A stretch of DNA of 64,000 nucleotides from a bacterium 1xD8-48 (GTDB lineage Bacteria > Bacillota > Clostridia > Lachnospirales > Lachnospiraceae), in the NCBI GenBank assembly GCA_009917455.1, contig QZDS01000026.1, positions 1 to 64,000 on the forward strand, written 5' to 3'. Made by a program: the position numbers and the translations under genes. Shown in pieces: positions 50,881 to 58,936 of this stretch (position 1 is its first letter; each line of letters opens with the position of its first letter). Below the pieces are notes generated by a model. It had not been told where the DNA came from. It made no database searches and was given only the letters and a program-made list of their open reading frames with translations.

Positions 50881-52374
50881 ATGGGAAAACCAACAGGATT
50901 TATGGATTATAAAAGGGAAGTATCAAGGGATACCCCTCCGAAAGAGAGAATTAAAAACTTCAGGGAGTTCCACGAACATCTCCCCATGGAGCGGCAGCAG
51001 CTGCAGGGAGCCCGGTGCATGGAGTGCGGCGTACCTTTCTGCCAGTCGGGAATGACCATAGGAGGTATGACCAGCGGATGCCCGCTGCACAATCTGGTGC
51101 CGGAGTGGAACGACCTTGTTTACACGGGAAACTGGGAGCAGGCCTATCATCGGCTTGTGAAAACCAACAGCTTTCCGGAGTTTACATCCCGAGTATGCCC
51201 CGCGCTCTGCGAAGCCGCCTGTACATGCGGTTTAAACGGAGAACCGGTTGCCACGAAGGAAAATGAGTACGCCATCATTGAAAACGCTTATGAAAAAGGT
51301 TATGCTCAGCCGAAGCCCCCGGCAGTGAGAACCGGAAAAAACGTGGCAGTGGTGGGAAGCGGCCCCGCCGGTCTTGCGGCGGCAGACCAGCTGAACAGGC
51401 GGGGACACAGCGTTACCGTGTTCGAGCGTTCCGACAGAATCGGCGGGCTTCTCATATACGGCATTCCCAATATGAAGCTGGAAAAGCAGATTGTGGAGCG
51501 GAAAATCAAGGTGATGGAAGCCGAGGGAGTTACCTTTGTAACCGGCGCGGATGTGGGGAAGGAGATAAAGGCGGATAAGCTTCTGAAAGACTTTGACAGG
51601 GTGATTCTGGCCTGCGGAGCTTCCAATCCCAGAGATTTAAATGTGCCGGGGCGTGACGCAAAGGGAATTTATTTTGCGGTGGATTTTCTTAAAGCAAACA
51701 CCAAAAGCCTGTTGGATTCGGGTTTTAAGGATGGGAAATCCGTGAACGTCAGGGACAAAAACGTGGTAATTATCGGCGGCGGAGATACCGGAAACGACTG
51801 CGTGGGTACCAGCATCCGCCATGGCTGTAAGTCCGTGACTCAAATTGAAATGATGCCTAAAGCACCGGATAACCGGGCAGAGAATAATCCATGGCCGCAG
51901 TGGCCGAAGGTCTGCAAGACAGACTACGGACAGGAGGAGGCTATCGCTCTGTTTGGTCATGACCCCAGAATTTACGAGTCCACGGTAAAGGAGTTTGTGA
52001 AGGATAAAAACGGAAATTTGAAAGCCGTGAAAATTGTAAAGCTGCGCCGGGAAAAGGATGAAGCAGGCGGCCGGATGGCAATGAAGGAAGTGGAGGGAAG
52101 CGAACAGAGCCTCCCGGCGGAGATTGTACTGATTGCGGCGGGGTTTCTGGGGAGCCAGAAGTATGTAACCGACGCCTTTAAGGTGGCGGTGAACCAGAGA
52201 ACCAACGTGGACACGGCTCCCGGAGGGTACGAAACCTCAGTGAAAAATGTGTTTACCGCAGGAGATATGCACAGAGGACAGTCTCTGGTGGTCTGGGCAA
52301 TCCGCGAGGGACGGGAAGCAGCAAAGGCAGTGGATGAAAGTCTGATGGGGTATACGAATTTGATGGTGCAATAG
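50881..52374 (+). CDS. gltD: Glutamate synthase small subunit
   Basis: The 497-residue flavoprotein supplies electrons from NAD(P)H to the large subunit. The N-terminal half binds Fe-S clusters (ARCMECGVPFCQSG, SRVCPALCEAACTCGL), followed by the FAD Rossmann motif VVGSGPAGLAAADQL near residue 155 and the NAD(P)H site VIIGGGDTGNDCVGT near 297. FTAGDMHRGQSLVVWAI is the final FAD contact. It follows gltB by 6 bp and ends at TAG 52374 before a strong terminator. Confidence 0.96.
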   Translation: MGKPTGFMDYKREVSRDTPPKERIKNFREFHEHLPMERQQLQGARCMECGVPFCQSGMTIGGMTSGCPLHNLVPEWNDLVYTGNWEQAYHRLVKTNSFPEFTSRVCPALCEAACTCGLNGEPVATKENEYAIIENAYEKGYAQPKPPAVRTGKNVAVVGSGPAGLAAADQLNRRGHSVTVFERSDRIGGLLIYGIPNMKLEKQIVERKIKVMEAEGVTFVTGADVGKEIKADKLLKDFDRVILACGASNPRDLNVPGRDAKGIYFAVDFLKANTKSLLDSGFKDGKSVNVRDKNVVIIGGGDTGNDCVGTSIRHGCKSVTQIEMMPKAPDNRAENNPWPQWPKVCKTDYGQEEAIALFGHDPRIYESTVKEFVKDKNGNLKAVKIVKLRREKDEAGGRMAMKEVEGSEQSLPAEIVLIAAGFLGSQKYVTDAFKVAVNQRTNVDTAPGGYETSVKNVFTAGDMHRGQSLVVWAIREGREAAKAVDESLMGYTNLMVQ

Positions 52375-52438
52375 AACGAAGGCAGTATCCCAATACACTC
52401 TGATTTTCCCTTAAGATGAAAAATAAAATGACGGTGGT

Positions 52439-52475
52439 AAAATCCTGTGGTTATTTTGGCAATCACGGGATTTTT
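52439..52475 (+). terminator. Terminator of the gltB-gltD operon
   Basis: AAAATCCTGTGGTT (52439-52452) pairs with AATCACGGGATTTT (52461-52474) over 14 bp (two G-U), 8-nt loop, with a T5 run. Confidence 0.85.
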
Positions 52476-52541
52476 GCCTTATGCGAGTGCAGGACGGGCA
52501 ACTGCCTGAAGGAATTTTATATAAAAAACAACGAAATACCA

Positions 52542-52570
52542 TTGAAAAATTCTCCGTCCTGTGCTATGCT
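52542..52570 (+). promoter_or_regulatory. Promoter of the Rpn-type nuclease gene
   Basis: TTGAAA (52542-52547), 17 bp and TATGCT (52565-52570) are near consensus. It gives a leader of about 260 nt before the GTG at 52836. Confidence 0.75.
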
Positions 52571-52576
52571 GTCATT

Positions 52577-52835
52577 ATCAAATTAAGCATATGGAGATGT
52601 AATCTGTGAATCAATTCTTATTGCCTGTTGAAAAGGGATTTCCTGTCTGATTGAAAGTCTGTTTTTATCGGATATTTTCCGATAATCGTATGCTTATTTT
52701 CCAGAGAAAACTCCGCCGGAGTAACTGGCGGGCAAACTGAAAGCAGCAGAAGATATTAAACAGGCAGTAACCGATTTAGCTGATAGGGTTTCGGCGCCTT
52801 TTACCATCTTCTGCGGATGGGAGGATAAAGGAAGG
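52577..52835 (+). other. Long structured leader of the Rpn-type gene
   Basis: The leader has two nested-stem domains. TAAGCATA (52584-52591) pairs with TATGCTTA (52689-52696) and encloses a TTATCGGA/TCCGATAA hairpin. Downstream, GCAGAAGAT (from 52746) pairs with ATCTTCTGC (to about 52814). A CCGCC/GGCGG hairpin lies between. The last 38 codons before the GTG are open in the gene's frame (after TAA 52722) but have no usual start codon. It is no riboswitch I recognise. Confidence 0.45.
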
Positions 52836-53828
52836 GTGAACGTAACCGAAGAAAAAATGGACATAGTTGAGAAAGAGTTTATGGCATTTCCGGATATTGC
52901 GGCGGATACGATTAATGCGCTGTTGTATCAGGGGCAGGTGTTGACAGATGCAGAGCGTTTAAGGCCGGGCCCGACGGAGACAATCTATCAGGGACGGGAA
53001 CAGCTCAGGAACCAGTATGAGGATTTAAGCAAGTATGAACTGATTGACGGGCGGGTCAGGCTGATGTATCTGATAGCGAACCAGACCGGGGGGGACAGTA
53101 AGATGCTGCTGCGGAAGGCTGGATATACGGGAGGCATTTACAGGGAGCAGTATGAGGGAAAGATTCGGGATACTTTTCCCGTTATTGAGCTGGTACTTTA
53201 CTGGGGGAACGAAAGATGGAGAAGCAGCCATAGCATCCGGCGGCTGTTTGAGAAACGGAGGCTCCCCGACGAGATGTGGAAATACATAGACGAGGTGCGG
53301 CTTCACGTATATGAAATGCGGCGACTGCCGGAAGAAACAAGACAGTTGTTTCAGAGTGATATGCGAATTGTGGTCGATTATCTGGTGGATGGCAAGAATT
53401 ATCGTTCTGACAGGAAGATTACCCACAAGGCAGCATTGATTAAGATGATAAAGGTTCTTTCGGGAGAGACGGATACGGACGGCGTGGAGGAGTGGCTTAA
53501 GAAGCAGGGAATCAGAGAGGAGGACGAGATAAGCGTGTGCGAATTATTTGACCAATACGAGAGAAAAGGAAGGGAAGAGGGTAAGCTGGAAGGGATTGCA
53601 GCTGGGAGAAAAGCCGGGATAAGAGAAGGAAAGAGAGAGGGAAGAAAAGAGGGACTTACCGAAGGAAGAAGGGCAGGCCTTGTTGAGGGAATAAAATGTG
53701 GCGAGGCCAGACGTCTTGTGACAGACATTGAGAACGCCATGCGATTCTTTCAGGTGACGCTGGAGAAAGCCTGCGAGGGTTTGGGAACAACTGTGGGCAG
53801 ATATGAGGAAGCGAAAAAACTTCTTTGA
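52836..53828 (+). CDS. Rpn-family PD-(D/E)XK nuclease-like protein
   Basis: The 330-residue protein starts at GTG 52836 (AAAGGAAGG upstream). The N-terminal half is the Rpn/PDDEXK-transposase-type domain, with FPDIAADTINALLYQG and the later IELVLYWGNERWR, family hallmarks. The C-terminal part (residues 235-300) is a basic run of four-residue G/E/K/R repeats (GIREGKREGRKEGLTEGR), typical of the family. Related proteins promote RecA-independent recombination or belong to mobile-element relics. Whether this one is active is unknown; the catalytic residues are not all evident. Confidence 0.75.
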   Translation: MNVTEEKMDIVEKEFMAFPDIAADTINALLYQGQVLTDAERLRPGPTETIYQGREQLRNQYEDLSKYELIDGRVRLMYLIANQTGGDSKMLLRKAGYTGGIYREQYEGKIRDTFPVIELVLYWGNERWRSSHSIRRLFEKRRLPDEMWKYIDEVRLHVYEMRRLPEETRQLFQSDMRIVVDYLVDGKNYRSDRKITHKAALIKMIKVLSGETDTDGVEEWLKKQGIREEDEISVCELFDQYERKGREEGKLEGIAAGRKAGIREGKREGRKEGLTEGRRAGLVEGIKCGEARRLVTDIENAMRFFQVTLEKACEGLGTTVGRYEEAKKLL

Positions 53829-53912
53829 TTGCTTTACTGAAATAAAAATCTTTTACTAAAATTCCGTAATGCGTAATATGATTTTTTGCAAAGAGAAATC
53901 ATGTTAAAAATA

Positions 53913-54866
53913 TTACATGTGAAAGCGATTAACCACATTACAAAGGGTCTCCCCTTCCGCATACCGCCGCACATTTTCCAGACAGATATTCACTACATTG
54001 AGCAAAGTCTCAGGGAGATGATAGCCGCCGGAAACGTGAGGCGTGATAAACACATTCGGAATATCCCACAGCCTGTGATTTTCCGGGAGGGGCTCCGGCT
54101 CGGTTACATCCAGGGCAGCGCCTGCCAGACGGCCGGATTCTAAGGCGTCGCACATATCTTCGGTGCATACAAGGTCGCCTCTGCCGCCGTTTAAGAAAAA
54201 GCTTCCCGGCTTCATAAGTTCAAACAGCTCTTTATTAAAGAGTCCTCCAGTCTCCTCGGAGCCTGGCAGGAAAGAAACTACTGCGTCCGCTTTTGGAAGA
54301 AGCTCTGTAAGCTTTTCTATTGTGTGAAGCTCGTCTATACAGGACGGGCATTCTCCGGGAGTCCTTTTTATACCAATTACATATGCGCCGAGGGAATGTG
54401 ACAGTCCGGCAAAATATTTTCCGATATTACCGGCGCCGAGAATCAGGATTGTGGCGTCCGTGATGGAGACAACATCCCCTTCGTTTCCCCACAGATGCCG
54501 TTTCTGGTTATCTCTGTACAGGTGCAGCTTTTTCTGGAGGGACAGGAGCATGGCGAACATATGCTCGGCTACGGCTTTATCGTAAGCGCCGCTGCTGTTT
54601 GTCAGCAGGGTATGCGGACGAAGAACGCCTTTTTGCACATAAGGCTCGTAGCCCGCCGAATTTAGGTGGAGCCAGTCAAGATTTTCCGATGCCTGTATCA
54701 TATCAGCCGGTACGTTTCCCAGAATAATCTGCGCCTGCTGTACCTGTTCCCGGGTCACCTCGGAGATAGTTGTATAGAGGCATTCCGCATTTGGCAGAAT
54801 CTGCTTAAGTCTGCTTTTCTGTGTCTGTGTCATGGGGATTACGGTTAATATTTTTTTCGGCTCCAT
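53913..54866 (-). CDS. D-2-hydroxyacid dehydrogenase
   Basis: The 317-residue NAD(P)-dependent enzyme has the LILGAGNIGKYFAGL Rossmann motif near residue 143, the catalytic NGGRGDLV arginine near 232, and the ITPHVSGGYHLPE histidine near 282. It interconverts 2-oxoacids and D-2-hydroxyacids. ATG 54866 follows AAGGGAG on the minus strand; a longer frame to 54971 has no such site. It lies downstream of the esterase gene, separated by a hairpin, and is probably transcribed with it. Confidence 0.88.
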   Translation of the reverse strand: MEPKKILTVIPMTQTQKSRLKQILPNAECLYTTISEVTREQVQQAQIILGNVPADMIQASENLDWLHLNSAGYEPYVQKGVLRPHTLLTNSSGAYDKAVAEHMFAMLLSLQKKLHLYRDNQKRHLWGNEGDVVSITDATILILGAGNIGKYFAGLSHSLGAYVIGIKRTPGECPSCIDELHTIEKLTELLPKADAVVSFLPGSEETGGLFNKELFELMKPGSFFLNGGRGDLVCTEDMCDALESGRLAGAALDVTEPEPLPENHRLWDIPNVFITPHVSGGYHLPETLLNVVNICLENVRRYAEGETLCNVVNRFHM

Positions 54867-54911
54867 ATGATATGCTCCCTTTTGATTTGATAAAAATGAT
54901 AATTTAAAGTG

Positions 54912-54945
54912 GGGCGGGATTGGAAAGCTGTAACCAGTCCCGCCC
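54912..54945 (-). terminator. Hairpin between the minus-strand esterase and dehydrogenase genes
   Basis: GGGCGGGATTGG (54912-54923) and CCAGTCCCGCCC (54934-54945) form a 12-bp stem with one G-U pair. In the minus direction no immediate U-run follows, so it may lower rather than stop transcription into the dehydrogenase gene. Confidence 0.5.
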
Positions 54946-54967
54946 GTTCCGATTCTGAAAATAAGAA

Positions 54968-56527
54968 TCAATGCTGGATATCCTGTGTCTCCATAGCGGT
55001 CATGAGATTAAAGGGTGGTAAAATACTGTCAATCAGCTCATACAATGCGTCGTCGAAATTCATCCTGACCTCGCATTCCCTGTCAAAAATCATGGTAGGC
55101 TCTCTGTCTGGGGTTACCGGCGGCCATGCGGGAAGACCGTCATGATTCGGGTTTCCGGTTTTGGCAAATGCCATGAATGCGCCGAATATCTGTTCCTGCA
55201 GTTTATCGCTTACGCCGGGGATGCCACAGATTTCCACTCTGTCGGTATTGTGGAAGAAGAATGGTATATCCGAACAGTGCCATGCGATTTTGCCGTGCAT
55301 AAACGGAAACTCCAGCGTAAAATCATACAGATAAGTACCGGCGTTTCCTTTTTCGGCGTGAAGAGCCGCAAGCTGCTTGGAAGGCTGACGCATTGCCCGG
55401 TCAACAAACAGGAGGTCTGTGGGATATTTACCCGGGTAGGCTTTTGCAAATGCCTGTATCATTTCCTCAGTATGTTCCCCATAAACTTTTCTGATGATGT
55501 CCGAGGCAGCCTCCCCGGTCAGTTTCTTTTTGTTAAAAGCGGCCGGAGCAAAGGAAAATTCTCCGAATACGGAGCCAATCATAACGGGTATGTTGCGAGC
55601 CTCATCACGCAGTCCGTATTCTAACGGGCTTCCCTTGTAATAATCGTTTACCAGGGGCGTGCCGCCGATGTATCCGCCTTTTGCGGCAATAGCGGGGCTT
55701 ACTTTTGTATATGCCCTTACCAGCTCAGGGTAGGGTGTGGTTTCCAGCTTTTCCACCTCATTTTCCGCCAGTCCCAGCTCTTTTAAAAGAGCGCTTACAA
55801 GCTCCCGCCCGTCGCCCTTACAGGAGGGAAGCATGGTGGCGCTTCCCACGCCGCTCATAATCAGTCCTTTATGGAACAGGCCGTCGGCCTCTGCAATCTG
55901 CATTAAATCAGCAACCTTCATACCGCCGCCGGACTGCCCAAAGACGGTCACGTTGTCGGGATTTCCTCCGAACAGGGAAATATTTTCGTGAACCCATTTT
56001 AAGGCGGCTACCATGTCGGCGTGTCCGGCGTTGCCTGAATTGCGGTATTTTTCGCCGAAGGGCGACAAATCAAGGTATCCGAGGATGTTTAATCTGTGAT
56101 TCACGGAGACCACAACGACGCCGCCCTGTTTGCACATATTAGAGCCGTCGTAGGCTTCCTGCTCGATGGAGGAACCGGCAAAATAGCCGCCTCCGTGGAG
56201 CCAGATTACCACGGGCTTTTTCGCATTTTCGTCCAGTGTGTCTGTCCAGATATTCAGATTCTGGCAATGCTCGTCCATGGGCCAGTAGCGGTGGGGGACA
56301 AGCAGTTCTCCGTTCGGGGTTTCCTGGCTCATGAGCGGGCACACGAAGCCATAGGAGGTGGCCTCTTTTACGCCCTCCCATTTTGATTCTGCGGGCATCT
56401 GGAACCGGTCTGCGTGAGCGTAGGGGATTCCCTTAAAAATATATGCCCCGTCATAAAAATAGCCTTTCAGCTGTCCGGAAGTGGTATCGAGTACCGGAAC
56501 ATCGTCATACCTGAATATTTTTTCCAT
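54968..56527 (-). CDS. Type-B carboxylesterase
   Basis: The 519-residue alpha/beta hydrolase has the oxyanion block VIWLHGGGYFAGSS (about 107-120), the nucleophile elbow FGQSGGG with S199, and the histidine region IAWHCSDIPFFFHN near residue 417. No signal peptide is seen, so it acts in the cytoplasm. It hydrolyses esters of unknown identity. AAGGAGGATAC precedes the minus-strand ATG. With the dehydrogenase it forms a two-gene minus-strand unit. Confidence 0.93.
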   Translation of the reverse strand: MEKIFRYDDVPVLDTTSGQLKGYFYDGAYIFKGIPYAHADRFQMPAESKWEGVKEATSYGFVCPLMSQETPNGELLVPHRYWPMDEHCQNLNIWTDTLDENAKKPVVIWLHGGGYFAGSSIEQEAYDGSNMCKQGGVVVVSVNHRLNILGYLDLSPFGEKYRNSGNAGHADMVAALKWVHENISLFGGNPDNVTVFGQSGGGMKVADLMQIAEADGLFHKGLIMSGVGSATMLPSCKGDGRELVSALLKELGLAENEVEKLETTPYPELVRAYTKVSPAIAAKGGYIGGTPLVNDYYKGSPLEYGLRDEARNIPVMIGSVFGEFSFAPAAFNKKKLTGEAASDIIRKVYGEHTEEMIQAFAKAYPGKYPTDLLFVDRAMRQPSKQLAALHAEKGNAGTYLYDFTLEFPFMHGKIAWHCSDIPFFFHNTDRVEICGIPGVSDKLQEQIFGAFMAFAKTGNPNHDGLPAWPPVTPDREPTMIFDRECEVRMNFDDALYELIDSILPPFNLMTAMETQDIQH

Positions 56528-56903
56528 CTTTGTATCCTCCTTGTCTGGGTGCGGTTTTAGTTATATTTTAAAGGTCTTTGCGCCGGAAAGCAATAGAGAG
56601 TTGCGATGTGGGAAAGTCAATATTGCGTTTGAAAAGCGAAGCGGATATACTATAACCAGAGTTGTGAGAGCGGACTGTAAAATGGTTTGAGGGAGAGACA
56701 GGGTTAAAAGCTGCCGCAGAGCCAATCACGCATGACTTCAGGCAATGACAGCTGGCGATATAAAAGGCTTGCTGATGAACAGGCAATTACGTTGAACTGC
56801 CAGAACGTATATGGAAGTACGGATTTGCATTTTGCGGAAAGAAAGTGCTTATCGGAAGCAGAGAAAGCAGTTGAAAGAGCAGGAAGGACGCTGACGAAAG
56901 ATA
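56528..56903. other. Divergent regulatory region between esterase and defence island
   Basis: The stretch holds the promoter of the defence operon (56623-56651) and a roughly 245-nt leader. A 68-codon frame at 56732-56938 overlaps the helicase start but has no good ribosome binding site and no recognisable content, so I do not call it. A minus-strand TATAAC-like -10 for the esterase lies near 56552-56557. Confidence 0.5.
56623..56651 (+). promoter_or_regulatory. Promoter of the helicase-DUF4391-Mod operon
   Basis: TTGCGT (56623-56628), 17 bp and TATACT (56646-56651) form a plausible promoter pointing to the helicase gene. Confidence 0.65.
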
Positions 56904-57529
56904 ATGGAAACATTCAACAATACCACGAAAGTGGTTAAAGATGATTTGGAAAATAAGATACAGTCTGGAAGCCGCATATCCATTGCAGCCGCCTGTTTTT
57001 CAATTTATGCCTATCAGGAATTGAAAGAACAGCTGGAATCGTGTGAGGAGCTTCGTTTTATATTTACATCACCAACTTTTGTTGCGGAAAAGACACCGAA
57101 GGAACGCAGGGAGTTTTATATCCCGCGTTTAAAACGCGAGAAAAGCCTTTATGGGACAGAGTTTGAAGTCCGTCTGCGTAACGAATTAAAGCAGAAAGCT
57201 GTGGCAAAGGAATGCGCGGAATGGATGAGTCGAAAGGTATGCTTTAAATCAAATACCACTCGCGAAGGAATGAATCATTTTCTTGTTGTTGAGGAGAAGG
57301 AAGATTCCTATGTATATTCACCTATGAATCAATGTCATTAAGTTAAGCAGGGCCTGTCATAGGACTCCTGCCATAAATCAGCTATGTGTTGGGATGACAT
57401 GGGAATTTTGCCAGTTGTTAGAAGTTCTATAGGCGGATATTTTGTATAATGGGAAGTTTTTTGGTATGGCAAACAGGCAGATTGTACATCTGCCTCAAAA
57501 AATGGTATACTGTTAGCGGCAGTTCCGCT

Positions 57530-58840
57530 TTACACGAAACGGTAGGCGAAACTGGCTGGTACCTGGAACCTTGGCTGGCGGGCGTAGGTTCTGTCTGGCC
57601 TGATCGGCAGTATATAACGGCTGATCAGGTCATTTACATTTCCGAGCCCCATATGATCTGAAAGGAATGCAAAGCATATTTTTATCGCCATGGACAGATT
57701 GACCTGATACTCCCATTTCCCCGTTTCCTTTTTTATGGGGACTTCCATGGTTATAATGGTGCAAAAGTTATACAGGGTCATCCGGCAGAGGATCTCAAAT
57801 TCAATGTATTGCGGAGACCTGGAATGAAAATTTGCGGTTCCGATTGTATGCTTCAGGTCGCGGAAAGAAGTTTCCTGCCCCCAGCGGAGATGGTAAATAT
57901 GCCTGATCTGTTCCAATGAAAACTCATCCGAGGGAAGATTGGTAATGATGTTCTCATAAACCCCTTCTGCTATCCGGAAACGGACCACGCGCAGCCGCAT
58001 ATGGTATTCAGGGCAGCTGTCCGTGATAAAGTCAAAGGGAACTGCTTTGCATATACAGCGGTACAGGGCCCCCAATTCCGGGTGAAGCCTTTTCTTCCTG
58101 GCGTTTGAGCGGGTAAGTATAACATCCGTCCACCTGTCCAGGCATACGGGCAGGCTGTCAGCCGCAAGGAGGCGCTTTATGTTGACATCCCTGGTGCGGA
58201 TGGCGAAGAAAGAGCCTTTTTCAAGGGCATGCGCGAAGACATTATAGCTGGCAAAGCCCCTGTCTGCCACAAAGACCGGGCAGCCGCCATAAATATAGCG
58301 GTCTATCATCCGGCAGAGGGCGGCAAATTCGTTTTTGAGCCTGCCCGGCTGGATGACCACATCCAGATACCTCCTGGAAAGCAGGTCATACAGAGAAACC
58401 GTGTGAAGCGAGTTGAAGCCCTTGTTTGACCTGCCGCTTGTGGAATGGAAGGTGGAAGGGTCCTGCGGGTTCCTGGCAATGTTAAATTCGCAGCCGTCCG
58501 CGGCAATGAGGGAATACTTTCCCATAAGCCTCTTTGCCGGGAAGCGGAGGTTAAACTGCCCGGGGATGTGCCGGAATGTTTCCGGAAGGAGCCTGGCGCG
58601 CTGCTGGATGAAGGCGGAAGCGGTGGGGACTTCATCGGGCAGGAAATAAAAGTATTTGAGCAGTTCATGGCTGATGCAGCCGCTTCCCATGCAGAGGAAG
58701 AAATGGATCAGCTGTACAAACCCCATCTTCCGGTCACGTGTAAAATCCTTTCCGGGGTTTTTGACAAAGCGGGCGGTGTTGCAGGCCATGGTGTCCACGA
58801 TTGCCCAGAGCGCAGACCTGACCTTTTGTGGGAATGACAT
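57530..58840 (-). CDS. IS4-family DDE transposase
   Basis: The 436-residue protein has the DDE catalytic layout: first aspartate in LIAADGCEF, second in VFVADRGFASYN, and the YREK box in HIYHLRWGQETSFRDLKHTIG, shown here as Y-x2-R-x3-E-x6-K. It cuts and joins the IS ends. I chose ATG 58840 on the minus strand because AAGGAGGT lies just upstream; a frame open to 58888 would include a hairpin that partly covers that site. The frame is intact with normal length. Confidence 0.93.
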   Translation of the reverse strand: MSFPQKVRSALWAIVDTMACNTARFVKNPGKDFTRDRKMGFVQLIHFFLCMGSGCISHELLKYFYFLPDEVPTASAFIQQRARLLPETFRHIPGQFNLRFPAKRLMGKYSLIAADGCEFNIARNPQDPSTFHSTSGRSNKGFNSLHTVSLYDLLSRRYLDVVIQPGRLKNEFAALCRMIDRYIYGGCPVFVADRGFASYNVFAHALEKGSFFAIRTRDVNIKRLLAADSLPVCLDRWTDVILTRSNARKKRLHPELGALYRCICKAVPFDFITDSCPEYHMRLRVVRFRIAEGVYENIITNLPSDEFSLEQIRHIYHLRWGQETSFRDLKHTIGTANFHSRSPQYIEFEILCRMTLYNFCTIITMEVPIKKETGKWEYQVNLSMAIKICFAFLSDHMGLGNVNDLISRYILPIRPDRTYARQPRFQVPASFAYRFV

Positions 58841-58850
58841 ACAGGTACCT

Positions 58851-58890
58851 CCTTGAAATTGAAATGATAGTTCTGTTTTCAATTTCAAGG
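58851..58890 (-). promoter_or_regulatory. Hairpin that can mask the transposase ribosome binding site
   Basis: CCTTGAAATTGAAA (58851-58864) and TTTCAATTTCAAGG (58877-58890) are exact inverse copies. In minus-strand mRNA the hairpin ends in CAAGG, the first part of the transposase CAAGGAGGT site. Transcripts entering from outside would fold it and block translation, as known for IS10 and IS50. Confidence 0.7.
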
Positions 58891-58936
58891 GCCGCTCCCG
58901 CTACCTTTTAAAATACAATCAGCAGCGAGAGCGGCC
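58890..58936 (-). terminator. GC-rich hairpin upstream of the transposase
   Basis: GGCCGCTC (58890-58897) and GAGCGGCC (58929-58936), extended by CGCT/AGCG after one mismatch, form a strong stem with a 20-nt AT-rich loop. It may slow or stop outside transcription before the transposase start. Confidence 0.5.

Noticed and set aside
3986..54866. Long antisense frames opposite capsid, gltB, helicase and other genes
   Set aside because: They follow the codon pattern of the true genes on the other strand and have no ribosome binding sites or family motifs.
56732..56938. A 68-codon frame upstream of and overlapping the helicase start
   Set aside because: No ribosome binding site, no recognisable content and it overlaps the helicase N-terminus; it most likely belongs to the leader.
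57475..57495. AGGCAGA/TCTGCCT hairpin inside the IS as transposase terminator
   Set aside because: The stem is only 7 bp and no U-run follows on the minus strand, so evidence is too weak.
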